Source: Paenibacillus ginsengarvi (lineage in GTDB: Bacteria; Bacillota; Bacilli; Paenibacillales; NBRC-103111). From it: a stretch of DNA of 64,000 nt. Below the pieces are notes generated by a model. It searched no databases. It was not told where the DNA came from and saw nothing but the letters and a program-made list of their open reading frames with translations. Shown in pieces: positions 25,152 to 33,781 of this stretch. Position 1 is the first letter of the stretch; each line of letters opens with the position of its first letter. A program made the translations under genes and the position numbers. Location of the stretch: the NCBI RefSeq assembly GCF_003626695.1, contig NZ_RBAH01000031.1, positions 1 through 64,000 of the forward strand, in the 5' to 3' direction.

Positions 25152-25246
25152 CACATTCCTAAAGATCAGGGATGGGTTAACGCTTTCTGCGCTTCCCATC
25201 CTGCGACATACAACGCGCAGGACTCAATGGGTCTAGCGCGTTTTTT
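25145..25246 (+). promoter_or_regulatory. Attenuator with mutually exclusive hairpins
   Basis: Three pairings compete. Segment 1, GCGTTAAC (25145-25152), is fully complementary to GTTAACGC (25176-25183). The second hairpin is GGATGGG (25170-25176) with CCCATCC (25195-25201) and CGC/GCG inside. The terminator is AACGCGC (25212-25218) with GCGCGTT (25236-25242), plus T's. CTGCGC (25187-25192), held in the second hairpin, is complementary to GCGCAG (25215-25220) in the terminator. A ribosome stalled on the CAT codons would leave segment 1 free, open the second hairpin and block the terminator (inference). Confidence 0.6.
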
Positions 25247-25280
25247 GTTTCAGCACATAAGAAAACGGAGGGTTAAAGAA

Positions 25281-25751
25281 ATGGCAATCATGACAGATGA
25301 AAAGGGAAATGTCTTCTTAGAATTCATAAGAACAGAAGAGGAACAGTTAGATTTAGCTTCACTCGATGCACCACTAACACATTCTTTGATTGTGGTAAAG
25401 TGTCAGGATGCTTTTCTTTTTATGTATAACAAATGGAGGAGCAGTTGGGAATTACCTGGTGGTGTTATTGAAAAGGGGGAAACTGCTAGGCAATGTGTTA
25501 TTAGGGAGTTATTCGAAGAAACGAATCAAAAAATCAGCATTGTTGAATTCAAGGGCTTAATGAAATTTAGACTTCAACCAAGTTATCATGGACCTGAGAG
25601 GACTGAGTATGGCGCTTTGTTTTCGGGAGAACTAGATGTACTAGATGCTTTTATTGAAAACGACGAGGCGAAAACAATTACTATATGGGATGGAATATCA
25701 GACATTGGAGAGATTTCAGGAATTGATAAAAAACTAATTGAATTTGTTTGA
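25281..25751 (+). CDS. NUDIX hydrolase
   Basis: 156 aa from ATG 25281 (GGAGGG 9 nt upstream; an in-frame extension to 25227 runs into the terminator and is rejected). The NUDIX box is complete: GGVIEKGETARQCVIRELFEET, the GX5EX7REUXEEXGU loop-helix that binds Mg2+ and cleaves nucleoside diphosphate-X compounds. WRSSWELPGG precedes it. It is the first gene of a three-gene operon with a phosphatase and a small membrane protein, under the attenuator. The substrate is unknown; a nucleotide-linked toxic or damaged metabolite is plausible. Confidence 0.9.
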   Translation: MAIMTDEKGNVFLEFIRTEEEQLDLASLDAPLTHSLIVVKCQDAFLFMYNKWRSSWELPGGVIEKGETARQCVIRELFEETNQKISIVEFKGLMKFRLQPSYHGPERTEYGALFSGELDVLDAFIENDEAKTITIWDGISDIGEISGIDKKLIEFV

Positions 25752-25794
25752 TACTAAACTCAAAAATCCGGAAAATTATATGAAGGGGTGGAGG

Positions 25795-26415
25795 ATGATT
25801 ACTTTGCAAATTCTTTTGATACGTCATGGTGAATCAGAGGCTGACATTATGAACGTACATGAAGGAAGAGCTGATTTTCCTTTAACTGAATTAGGTCGAA
25901 AACAAGTAAGATTAATGGCGGAAAAAGTAAAGCATGAATATCCACCGCATTTCATTTTCTCAAGCACACTAAAAAGAGCAAATGAAACTGCCAAGATGCT
26001 GGCTGATAAAGTTGGGTGTCCTATTCAGTTTGAGGATGATTTAATGGAACAAAACAATGGGGTACTAGCGGGTTTATCTTTCGAAGAGGCTAAAAAGTAT
26101 CCTATTCCTAGAAATTTAAAACTACATGAACGTATTGAAGGCGGAGAGTCAGCGATAGAATTTCGAATGAGGATAGAGAATGTGTTTTCTAAAATAATAA
26201 GTAGCTCAATCCAGGAAAGAATTGCAATTGTCACACACGGAGGAGTAATAAACTGTCTTTTACGTTCATTTTTTAAAATGCCGGTAAATAAGGAATTTGG
26301 TTTTAAAAGTGGTGATACTGCTATTCATTCTATCGAAATTTCCCAAAACGGGAGAGCAGTTAACTTCTTAAACAATATCTCTCATTTAGATGCATTACAA
26401 AAAGGGGTTATATGA
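25795..26415 (+). CDS. Histidine phosphatase family protein
   Basis: 206 aa from ATG 25795 behind AAGGGGTGGAGG. The phosphoglycerate-mutase-like fold is clear: LLIRHGESEAD near the N-terminus (catalytic RHG His), SSTLKRANETAKMLADKVG, MEQNNGVLAGLSFEEAKK (catalytic acid) and IAIVTHGGVINCLL (second His). It removes phosphate from a small molecule through a phospho-His intermediate. It lies 43 bp after the NUDIX gene, so a two-step breakdown of a phosphorylated nucleotide is possible. Its stop overlaps the next start by ATGA. Confidence 0.9.
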   Translation: MITLQILLIRHGESEADIMNVHEGRADFPLTELGRKQVRLMAEKVKHEYPPHFIFSSTLKRANETAKMLADKVGCPIQFEDDLMEQNNGVLAGLSFEEAKKYPIPRNLKLHERIEGGESAIEFRMRIENVFSKIISSSIQERIAIVTHGGVINCLLRSFFKMPVNKEFGFKSGDTAIHSIEISQNGRAVNFLNNISHLDALQKGVI

Positions 26416-26615
26416 TAATGCTTAATTGGCCGGTTTTAATTTTGTTCTTACTCTTTCCCATTTATATTGTGTTCAGGCTGGAAACCATAGCAAGGAAATT
26501 GACCAAGATCGAACGAAGGCAAACTGACCGGGAAAGGGAAAATATAAAGATAAATAATGCGCAGATGATAGCCGACCAACAACTGAGAGACAAGGGTTCT
26601 GGCGGCCTATATTGA
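26412..26615 (+). CDS. Small single-pass membrane protein
   Basis: 67 aa; ATG 26412 overlaps the phosphatase stop (ATGA), so the two are translationally coupled; AAAAGGGG is the ribosome site. Residues 5-22 (NWPVLILFLLFPIYIVF) form one membrane helix. The rest is a charged helix (RKLTKIERRQTDRERENIKI), probably cytoplasmic. I do not recognise a family. It ends at an intergenic repeat that likely stops the operon transcript. Confidence 0.7.
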   Translation: MIMLNWPVLILFLLFPIYIVFRLETIARKLTKIERRQTDRERENIKINNAQMIADQQLRDKGSGGLY

Positions 26616-26684
26616 GCTAACCAAAGACAATAGTTCAGCACAAATACATGGGCCGCCGCGGGATTAACCGGGCGGCCTCATTAA
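26613..26684 (+). repeat. Intergenic composite palindrome, copy I (terminator)
   Basis: GAGCTA (26614-26619)/TAGTTC (26631-26636) hairpin, then GGCCGCC (26651-26657)/GGCGGCC (26671-26677). It overlaps the TGA stop of the small membrane protein and likely ends the NUDIX operon. Confidence 0.65.
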
Positions 26685-26821
26685 GTATTTGTCAGTTTTA
26701 ATTATTTGCTACACTGCTTATCATTTTTGAGATGTTATAATTACAAGATCATGCAATTTGCTACAAGGGATGGAGAATAACTGCCGGACCGAGAATAAGT
26801 AGATAAGCGGAGGATGGAACC

Positions 26822-27748
26822 ATGACTGCCTATGAGAAACCGAACGTGGCCATAAGCGAAATCGAGGAAGTGTTACGGAATCATTTTGGACCCGGTGCGG
26901 CCGAGATTACGCCGTTAACCGGAGGTAACTTGAGCAGCGTGTTTTCCTTCGTCCACCAAGGAAAAGGTTATGTAGTGAAATTCAGCGATCTGGAAGGGGC
27001 GTACAGGACGGAAAGTTATGTCTCCGACTTGTTGTCTGGTCAAGGCATCGCTTTTCCGAAAAGTTTGGCGCTAGGGAAATCCGGTCAATTGGCTTATATC
27101 ATCATGGAACGGATAGAAGGACGCAATCTGGCCGACTGCACGGCAGAGGAACAGGCCCGTCAAGTGCCGGAACTGATCGGAATTTTGACCCAGCTGGCTG
27201 CTGTGGACGTTAGGGCAACGAAGGGGTACGGGTGGATCGGGCCTGACGGCAACGGAGCTTATGCATCCTGGAAGGACTTCGTCGTCGCCGTGAATGCGGA
27301 AGATCAGACGGGGACGTTCTGGGAGAACTGGCACGATCTTTATCGAACGTCTTGCCTGGAGAGAGACGTATTCGAAGAAATCTATAACCGCTTGCTGGCC
27401 TACGTGCCGTATAACGAACCGCACAGGGGCTTTATCCACGGGGATTTTCACCAGTGGAATCTGTTGTCGGACGGCACGCGGATTACGGGCATCATTGATG
27501 GCAATTGCCAATACGGCGACTCCCTCGTCGACTTGGCGATTCTCGATCGGCATATGCCGAGGAACGGCATCATTCAGGCGTATCAAGACTTTCAAGCGAA
27601 AGCCGGCATTACGATTCCGCATTTCAAAGAGCGATTAATCGGCGCCTATTATTTCAAGGGACTCGATGGACTTCGGTTCTATGCGAAGATGGGGTGGAGG
27701 GATGCCTATCAAGGGACGCGTCATTTTCTTTTGAATCTGGAAGCTTGA
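26822..27748 (+). CDS. APH-family phosphotransferase
   Basis: 308 aa, GGAGG before ATG 26822. The kinase-like fold shows LTGGNLSSVFSFVHQGKGYVVKF (nucleotide loop and Lys), YIIMERIEGRNL (hinge), FIHGDFHQWNLL (catalytic Asp) and GIIDGNCQYGDSLVDLAILD (metal Asp). It is closest in pattern to aminoglycoside/hygromycin or fructosamine-type kinases. It phosphorylates a hydroxyl of an unknown substrate in the cytoplasm. It is single, GC-rich like the following locus, and ends 110 bp before the AraC gene. Confidence 0.85.
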   Translation: MTAYEKPNVAISEIEEVLRNHFGPGAAEITPLTGGNLSSVFSFVHQGKGYVVKFSDLEGAYRTESYVSDLLSGQGIAFPKSLALGKSGQLAYIIMERIEGRNLADCTAEEQARQVPELIGILTQLAAVDVRATKGYGWIGPDGNGAYASWKDFVVAVNAEDQTGTFWENWHDLYRTSCLERDVFEEIYNRLLAYVPYNEPHRGFIHGDFHQWNLLSDGTRITGIIDGNCQYGDSLVDLAILDRHMPRNGIIQAYQDFQAKAGITIPHFKERLIGAYYFKGLDGLRFYAKMGWRDAYQGTRHFLLNLEA

Positions 27749-27858
27749 GCGATAGGTGCAAGCCTCATTTACGTTATGCACCCTTTAGAGCTGGGTGATT
27801 GTAGTGAAATAATCTGATCCCAGAGCCTGATTTCATACGTTTTGGAGGAGGGGAATCC

Positions 27859-28764
27859 GTGAGCATGGAGATCAGCATTTCCAATTCGAGTCATACGCTG
27901 CAGGTTGTCGGCTGCCAATTCGGGGTGAAATCGGCGGACTGGTCGTATCCCAGGCATCATCATCATTTATTCGAGCTGTGTTACTGCTGGGAGGGCACCG
28001 GGGAATTGACCGTCAGCGAAGAGACGATCGTGTTGCGTGCGGGCGAGCTTTTGCTGCTGAAGCCGGGGATTAAACATCATTCGCGCAATCGCTCGGCCGA
28101 CCGCTACGCTTTCTTTAACATCCACTTCCAAATAGACGATAAGGAAGTATACGCTCATCTCACCGCGGCTCCTTACCGGTACTTGGATCGAGATCGCATA
28201 CAGCGGACACGGCTGCCGGCCTACTTCCGGGAGATGGAGGGACTGCTGTCCAAAGAACTGCTGCAATCCGGGCCTCCTCTCACTTCACCGGACTCGGATC
28301 ACCGCTTTGCCATCCAATTAAGCTACCGGAATCGCTTGTTTTTCCAGGGGCATATTTTGCTGATCATCCAGGAAGTACTCTCTCTGCTGCTCCCGCTTGA
28401 GCCGGAACCGGCGGCGGAGCTTCCGCTGCATGCCGGGTCGGTGCTCCAGATCGATGCGGCTCACGCCATCGAAGCCAGTTTGCAGAATACGGGTTGTGTC
28501 AAAGGAGCGGTAAACGGCATAGCCAAGGAACAAAATTTGAGCCGCAGTCAATGTTATAAAATATTTACCCACGTTTACGGCATGTCCCCACGGCAATATT
28601 TAACCCAGATCAAATTGAATCAAGCCAAGCAGCTGCTGTTAGATAGCGAATTGACGGTTGAGGCTATCTCCCGCAAGCTCGGCTTTGCCACCATAAGCCA
28701 TTTCTCCAGACAATTCAAGAGATGGACCGGTTCCTCCCCCAATCAGTTTCGTCCCCAGCGCTAA
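27859..28764 (+). CDS. AraC-family transcriptional regulator
   Basis: 301 aa; GTG 27859 sits behind GGAGGAGGGG. The N-terminal part is a cupin sensor (PRHHHHLFELCYCWEGTGELTVSEETIVLRAGELLLLKPGIKHH). The C-terminal ~100 residues carry the double helix-turn-helix: VNGIAKEQNLSRSQCYKIFTHVYGMSPRQYLTQIKLNQAKQLL and VEAISRKLGFATISHFSRQFKRWTGSSPNQFR. It probably senses a sugar and activates the adjacent hydrolase-like and solute-binding genes, which lie directly downstream in the same direction. Confidence 0.9.
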   Translation: MSMEISISNSSHTLQVVGCQFGVKSADWSYPRHHHHLFELCYCWEGTGELTVSEETIVLRAGELLLLKPGIKHHSRNRSADRYAFFNIHFQIDDKEVYAHLTAAPYRYLDRDRIQRTRLPAYFREMEGLLSKELLQSGPPLTSPDSDHRFAIQLSYRNRLFFQGHILLIIQEVLSLLLPLEPEPAAELPLHAGSVLQIDAAHAIEASLQNTGCVKGAVNGIAKEQNLSRSQCYKIFTHVYGMSPRQYLTQIKLNQAKQLLLDSELTVEAISRKLGFATISHFSRQFKRWTGSSPNQFRPQR

Positions 28765-28862
28765 ACTCGCTTCCCATAGACAAGAGGAGACAAATGGACA
28801 AATAGAAGGATGCTCTGCTAATTGTTCCGCAAGCGGTATCCTTCTTATAATCAGGTTGCGGA

Positions 28863-30956
28863 ATGATTTTCAACCTGAGAGGGGAGTTGTCCCGATTGTC
28901 CGAATTTGTCTACATGCTGAGATATACCATGAGGTCCGGCGAGCTGGAAAGCGAACGGTTCGAAGACCTGATGGCGTTTTGCCGCAACGCCGGAATTGAC
29001 GATGTGATGTTTTTTATTCACCCTATGCATTTCAACCATATGACACTGGAAGAAACCCGGCCATGGCTGAAGGCAATCCAACGGGCCAAGCCGCTGCTCG
29101 CATCGATCGGGGTCACGACCTCGATCAATCCGCTAAATACGCTGCTGCATGAATCCGTCGGCGGTGTGTTGAAGCAAGGGCAGCGGTTCCAAGTCATGGT
29201 TGACCCGCACGGCAACCGCTCCTCGGCGGTCGCTTGCCCTCTGTGTCCGGAATGGAGGCGGTATATTGTCTCTATGTACGCCGCTTATGCGGAGCTCGAA
29301 CCTCACTGCCTCTGGATCGAGGACGATTTCCGTTTTCACAATCATCGCCCGCTGCTGTGGGGAGGCTGCTTTTGCGATGCGCATTTGTCCGAGTTTGCCT
29401 CTCGTGCCGGGGTGGAGCGGATCGACCGCGACGATTTTGTACAGGGAATGCTCGCGGAAGGGCCTCCTCATCTATACCGCCGTATTTGGCTGGACGCTTG
29501 CCGCGAACAACTGGTGGACGTGGCCGCCGAGATTGCCGACGCTGTCCATCAGGTGTCGCCTCGTACCCGCTTGGGCTTGATGACTAGCGATCCGGCCGCG
29601 CATGCTATCGAAGGCCGCGATTGGCACGGGCTGCTGGCAGCGCTGGACGGCGTGCATGCGGCTGCGGTTCGCCCTACCTTGCCTGCATACCGGGAGACGA
29701 CCGGCATGCAATATGCGTGGAACTTTCACGCGGTGTCGCGGCTGACCGCCTCCTTGCTCCCGTTTATGACGCCGCTGTATCCCGAACTGGAGAATGTGCC
29801 TTATACCTCTTATGCCAAATCTCACGCGTTTGAACGATTCCAATTGGAAACCGGACTGCTGCTCGGCAGCAAGGGCATCACGCTGAACATCCTCGATATG
29901 GCAGGCAACGGAGTTTATCCGGAAGAACGGCATGAGCGCTGGCTGCGCGAGCAAAAAGATTTTGCCGCAAGTGTGGCCGCCATGCATCTGCATGTGCAGG
30001 AGCAGAGAGGGGTCGGCGTGCTCGTCAACGAGCGTTCTTCCTATACGCTGGCAACTGCCGGGGGCAAGTCCCCGGGAGATCTGGCCCCCCGGGAGACATT
30101 CTGGGCCGGCTGCTTGTCCGCTTGCGGGATCGCGAACCGTTACGTCGTGGACAACGGGGTCGATTGCTCGGGGGCGGTGGCTTTATCCGGGCAGGTGCTG
30201 CGTAATTACAGCGAGGCGGAATTGCGGGAGCTGTTCGCCCGGTGTGCGGTGCTGCTCGACGGTGAAGCGGCGTTTACGCTTTACGATATGGGGCTCGGTT
30301 CGTTATGCGGGATCGCCCGGGCCGAGTGGTTTACGGCGCAATTCTACGAACGGATTGCCGACGGCCGCAGTTACGCCGGCATCGCGAACGGCAGGATGAG
30401 GCCGTTTTATAGCCAGGAAGCGTATCTGCGATTGGAGTACGACGAGGCGGCGACGGTGTCTGTCTTGTCGCGGCTGCATCGTGTAGATGACAGCCTATTA
30501 TGTCCCGGGATGACCGTCGTCAACGAACGGGTGTTCATCATGCCCTGTGGCTGGGAGAACCAGCAAGCCTTGCTTCATCCGATTCGCAGGGCCGTGCTGC
30601 ACGATGTGCTGCTAGGTGCGCTACGCAAGCCGGACTGTTTGCCTCCGGTGATGATGGCAAGTTATGCGCCTCATGTCGCCGTGTTCGAATTTGCCGGCGA
30701 GCTAGAACGGACGATCTGTCTGCTTAACGCGTCTCTCGACGAAGTGTCGGAGCTGGAGCTCACGGGGATCGGGCCGGATACAAGCGGATGGATGACATAC
30801 AGCCGCAGCACTCCGTTCGGCCGTCCGGCGGCATGGAGGGAAAAGGGAGAGACAAGCATGCAGCTGCTCGATAACATCATCCCGCCCTTGTCTATGGTTG
30901 TGCTGCGCAGGAGCCGAGAAGAAGCGGAGTGTACAGGAGCTCGTTCCTGCACATAG
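28863..30956 (+). CDS. Putative glycoside-hydrolase-like protein, family not recognised
   Basis: 697 aa. ATG 28863 lacks a strong ribosome site, so the start is approximate. The first ~380 residues look like a TIM barrel (DDVMFFIHPMHFNHM, GVTTSINPLN, LWIEDDFRFHNH, GLMTSDPAAHAIEGRDW, GLLLGSKGITLNILDMAG), with the EDD motif as a possible catalytic acid pair. The next ~200 residues (VGVLVNERSSYTLAT..., DGEAAFTLYDMGLGSL) resemble the glutamine-amidotransferase-like domain of family-42 beta-galactosidases. No signal peptide, so it acts on imported oligosaccharides if it is a hydrolase. It lies between the AraC regulator and the lipoprotein, which supports a sugar role. Confidence 0.55.
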   Translation: MIFNLRGELSRLSEFVYMLRYTMRSGELESERFEDLMAFCRNAGIDDVMFFIHPMHFNHMTLEETRPWLKAIQRAKPLLASIGVTTSINPLNTLLHESVGGVLKQGQRFQVMVDPHGNRSSAVACPLCPEWRRYIVSMYAAYAELEPHCLWIEDDFRFHNHRPLLWGGCFCDAHLSEFASRAGVERIDRDDFVQGMLAEGPPHLYRRIWLDACREQLVDVAAEIADAVHQVSPRTRLGLMTSDPAAHAIEGRDWHGLLAALDGVHAAAVRPTLPAYRETTGMQYAWNFHAVSRLTASLLPFMTPLYPELENVPYTSYAKSHAFERFQLETGLLLGSKGITLNILDMAGNGVYPEERHERWLREQKDFAASVAAMHLHVQEQRGVGVLVNERSSYTLATAGGKSPGDLAPRETFWAGCLSACGIANRYVVDNGVDCSGAVALSGQVLRNYSEAELRELFARCAVLLDGEAAFTLYDMGLGSLCGIARAEWFTAQFYERIADGRSYAGIANGRMRPFYSQEAYLRLEYDEAATVSVLSRLHRVDDSLLCPGMTVVNERVFIMPCGWENQQALLHPIRRAVLHDVLLGALRKPDCLPPVMMASYAPHVAVFEFAGELERTICLLNASLDEVSELELTGIGPDTSGWMTYSRSTPFGRPAAWREKGETSMQLLDNIIPPLSMVVLRRSREEAECTGARSCT

Positions 30957-31019
30957 GCTAAGTCCGGAAGTAGAGGGATAAGCCAAGCGGCCATCAACTG
31001 AACAGGGAGGTCATAAGAA

Positions 31020-32339
31020 ATGTCGAATCAACGAAGCAGCGCCATATTAGGCTGGGTGGTCGGATTCATGGTTGCGTGCATGATACTGGCGGGCTGCAGC
31101 CGGGATACGGCCAAATCGCCGGACGGCGGATCCGTGTCCGACAAGGAGCCTGTTGAATTAACGATCTACTATTTCTGGTCGAGGTCTTACGAGGATTTTA
31201 TGGCGCTCTACGGAAATGATATCGTGCGCAAGTACCCTCATTTCAAAATCAACTGGATCCAGAACACCAAAGGCAATTCGCCGTCGGAGTTGATCGCATC
31301 GGGTATCAACATTGATATGTATTACAGTACGGTAGACAATCTGGCCCAATTGATGGATTTGGGCGTTGACCCCGACCTATCCGACCTCATCAAGAAATAC
31401 AATACGAATCTGAACGAATTTGAGCCGACGATCGTCGATTACATGCAGCGGATCGAGCCTGGCAAATTTGTCGGCATTCCATTCGCCACGCAAACGCTGT
31501 CCCTGCTGTACAATAAGGATATTTTCGATAAATTTGGCATTCCGTATTTGTCTGACGGCTTGACTTGGGACCAGCTGTATACAGCGGCCAGATCGTTGAC
31601 TCGCGTAGACGGCGGTGCGCTTTACCGTGGGTATGCCGAGACGTGGTTTCCGAACCAGCTGGCGCTGAATCAGTTATCGCTTCCCTTGATCGATTCGACG
31701 ACGAACCGGGCGATTTTCGATACGGATTCATGGAAGAAATTTCTGAACAATTACATCCGGTTTTACCAAGTTCCGGGATATGAGCCTACCCCTGAGATAT
31801 TGACGGGCGGTGCACCGGCCACGGCTTTCGTGCGCGACCAGAACATCGCCATCACGGTCCGGAATAACAGCGATTTTCCGAGAAAAAGCGCAGGCGCGAA
31901 TTTGAATTGGGATGCGGCGACTTATCCGGTGTTCTCCGCAGCGGCCTCGGATGCAGGGCCCCAACCGCAGGTCATATTCTGGACGATACCGAAAAATGCC
32001 AAACATAGGGAAGCGGCGTTTCTGGCCGCAACGGCAACGGCCTCCCACGATGTGCAGTTGAAAGGCTCGCGCAATGGTTTGCCGTCCGTGCTGCGCGACC
32101 CCGGCATCCGCGAGGCGTTCGGCGCGGACGTACCCGACTTGCAGGGCAAGAATGCCAAGGCTTTGATTCCGAAGCGGTACGCGGCCATCATCCCTCCAAC
32201 CCGGTTTAACGGCATAGTGACATCCGCCATTAGCGACGCCTACCAGAAGGTTGTGTTAGGTAAGACCGATCTCAATTCCGCGTTTCGCGAAGCGGTCGAA
32301 GCGGCGGATAAACAAATCAACGCCACGTTGGGCAGATAG
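31020..32339 (+). CDS. Lipoprotein solute-binding protein (family 1, sugar ABC type)
   Basis: 439 aa; AGGGAGG precedes ATG 31020. Residues 1-25 are a lipoprotein signal with lipobox LAGC (Cys26). The mature protein has the family-1 fold: LTIYYFWSRSYEDF, VGIPFATQTLSLLYNKDIFDKFGIPYLSDGLTWDQLYTAA and DSWKKFLNNYIRFYQVPGY. It is tethered outside the membrane and hands an oligosaccharide to an ABC permease. No permease or ATPase gene is adjacent, so it must use a transporter coded elsewhere. It is a clear paralogue of the lipoprotein at 59479. A terminator follows. Confidence 0.9.
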   Translation: MSNQRSSAILGWVVGFMVACMILAGCSRDTAKSPDGGSVSDKEPVELTIYYFWSRSYEDFMALYGNDIVRKYPHFKINWIQNTKGNSPSELIASGINIDMYYSTVDNLAQLMDLGVDPDLSDLIKKYNTNLNEFEPTIVDYMQRIEPGKFVGIPFATQTLSLLYNKDIFDKFGIPYLSDGLTWDQLYTAARSLTRVDGGALYRGYAETWFPNQLALNQLSLPLIDSTTNRAIFDTDSWKKFLNNYIRFYQVPGYEPTPEILTGGAPATAFVRDQNIAITVRNNSDFPRKSAGANLNWDAATYPVFSAAASDAGPQPQVIFWTIPKNAKHREAAFLAATATASHDVQLKGSRNGLPSVLRDPGIREAFGADVPDLQGKNAKALIPKRYAAIIPPTRFNGIVTSAISDAYQKVVLGKTDLNSAFREAVEAADKQINATLGR

Positions 32340-32414
32340 TAATGTCAGGGTCGTAGGTTTAACTATGCCGAGCTCGGCTCATGCAGCCGTCTGCCTTGGC
32401 GGATCACCAGAATT

Positions 32415-32441
32415 GCCACCGACGAAGCGGTGGCTTTTTTT
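32415..32441 (+). terminator. Rho-independent terminator of the AraC/hydrolase/lipoprotein locus
   Basis: GCCACCG (32415-32421), a six-base loop, CGGTGGC (32428-32434) and seven T's. Confidence 0.85.
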
Positions 32442-32548
32442 AACGTTTCCGAAAGTTTAAGTTCGCTAAACCTTTTTTTCGATTCGATGTGGCTATTTTA
32501 CTGCTTCCGGTGTCTAATTGAATGTGACGTCATAAGGAGGTTACCTGC

Positions 32549-33742
32549 ATGCACGCATCTGCCGAACCTGCCGAACGAATGGAAGACCTCTACACCCGGT
32601 ACCATCAAAGGCTTCGCAAGTACTTGCAACTGAAAGTCGACAAGCAGACGGCCGAGGATTTGACGCAAACAACCTTCGTCAAAGCGCTGGAACATATGCA
32701 CGCTTTTCGCGATCACGCCAGTCCTTTTACGTGGTTATGGCGCATCGCGAGCAACACGCTCAAGAACGAATACCGCAGCATAAGCCGCAGGCGCGAAAAA
32801 TATGTCGATCTGGGCCGGCTCGACAGCCGTTTTGTGTCCTGTGAATTCACGAATAACGTGGAGATTCGTATCGATGTCGGCTCTGCTATGCGGCAGCTGA
32901 ACGAAACCGACCGCGAAATATTCACGCTGCACTACGATATTGGGTGTACGCTGAAGGAAATTTCGGAAATCGTCGGGCTAAAGCTCAGCACGACCAAGAA
33001 TAGGCTGTATCGGGCGCATGCGAAATTGCGCATCGAATTGGCTGGTCATGGGGAGGTTCCCGCATTCCTTTCGCTCATTCAAACCTTTCTATTCATGGAT
33101 CGTGTCCATTCCGATCATGCCGCGCAAGTCCGGGAGGATCTGATCGGCGAGCTCGAAAGCCGCGTCGAACGGATTACCAAGCTTCTTCAGCATCAACCGG
33201 CCGAGAGGCTGACGATCGAGATTTATCCCGACCTCAATGCGTTTCACCGCGCAGTCGGTGAACTTGACGCGCCGGATTGGTTCATGGGCGTCATCGACGG
33301 CGCGACGATCAAGATCGTATCGCCGCTCAATCCCGGCCCCGCTCATACGTATAAATCCGTGCTGCAATCCACCGTTCACCTGTTCACGATCCTTATGGTC
33401 AAGGAGGTGAATCCCGTCACACCCAAATGGCTGTATCAAGGGCTCGGCGGTTATGAAGCTGGACTGATGACGAAGGATCATATTCGCCATTCGATCCGCA
33501 AGATGGTCGAGCATGACGATGTGCCGACGTTCGAAGACTTGGAGGATCATTCCTGGGATTTTGAGCGGAGGAAGGGGTTCCAATTTGCTTATTCGCTGGC
33601 GGAATTTATACTGCGGGAATACGGGGAGGACCGCTTGAATCGGCTCATCCGGAAACCGGCTGATTTTGAGGACGCGTTTCAATGTTCCGAGTCGGCATTC
33701 CGAATCCGGTGGATCACCTTTTTGAAGGAGCATTACACGTAA
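32549..33742 (+). CDS. ECF sigma factor fused to a degenerate peptidase-like domain
   Basis: 397 aa; AAGGAGG before ATG 32549. Residues ~10-75 are sigma region 2 (EDLYTRYHQRLRKYLQLKV, AEDLTQTTFVKALEHMHAF, FTWLWRIASNTLKNEYR). Residues ~110-160 are region 4 (AMRQLNETDREIFTLHYDIGCTLKEISEIVGLKLSTTKNRLYRAHAKL). The extra ~230 residues resemble a peptidase-MA-like (gluzincin) domain: ERLTIEIYPDLNAFHRAV, then QSTVH where HExxH is expected, then PKWLYQGLGGYEAG in place of the usual PxWLxEGLAxY. The metal-binding His, the catalytic Glu and the later Glu are lost, so it is a pseudo-enzyme, possibly a ligand sensor. No anti-sigma gene lies beside it. Confidence 0.8.
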   Translation: MHASAEPAERMEDLYTRYHQRLRKYLQLKVDKQTAEDLTQTTFVKALEHMHAFRDHASPFTWLWRIASNTLKNEYRSISRRREKYVDLGRLDSRFVSCEFTNNVEIRIDVGSAMRQLNETDREIFTLHYDIGCTLKEISEIVGLKLSTTKNRLYRAHAKLRIELAGHGEVPAFLSLIQTFLFMDRVHSDHAAQVREDLIGELESRVERITKLLQHQPAERLTIEIYPDLNAFHRAVGELDAPDWFMGVIDGATIKIVSPLNPGPAHTYKSVLQSTVHLFTILMVKEVNPVTPKWLYQGLGGYEAGLMTKDHIRHSIRKMVEHDDVPTFEDLEDHSWDFERRKGFQFAYSLAEFILREYGEDRLNRLIRKPADFEDAFQCSESAFRIRWITFLKEHYT

Positions 33743-33781
33743 CAACGCATCCGACAAAATGGACAAATAATACCGCTGGCG

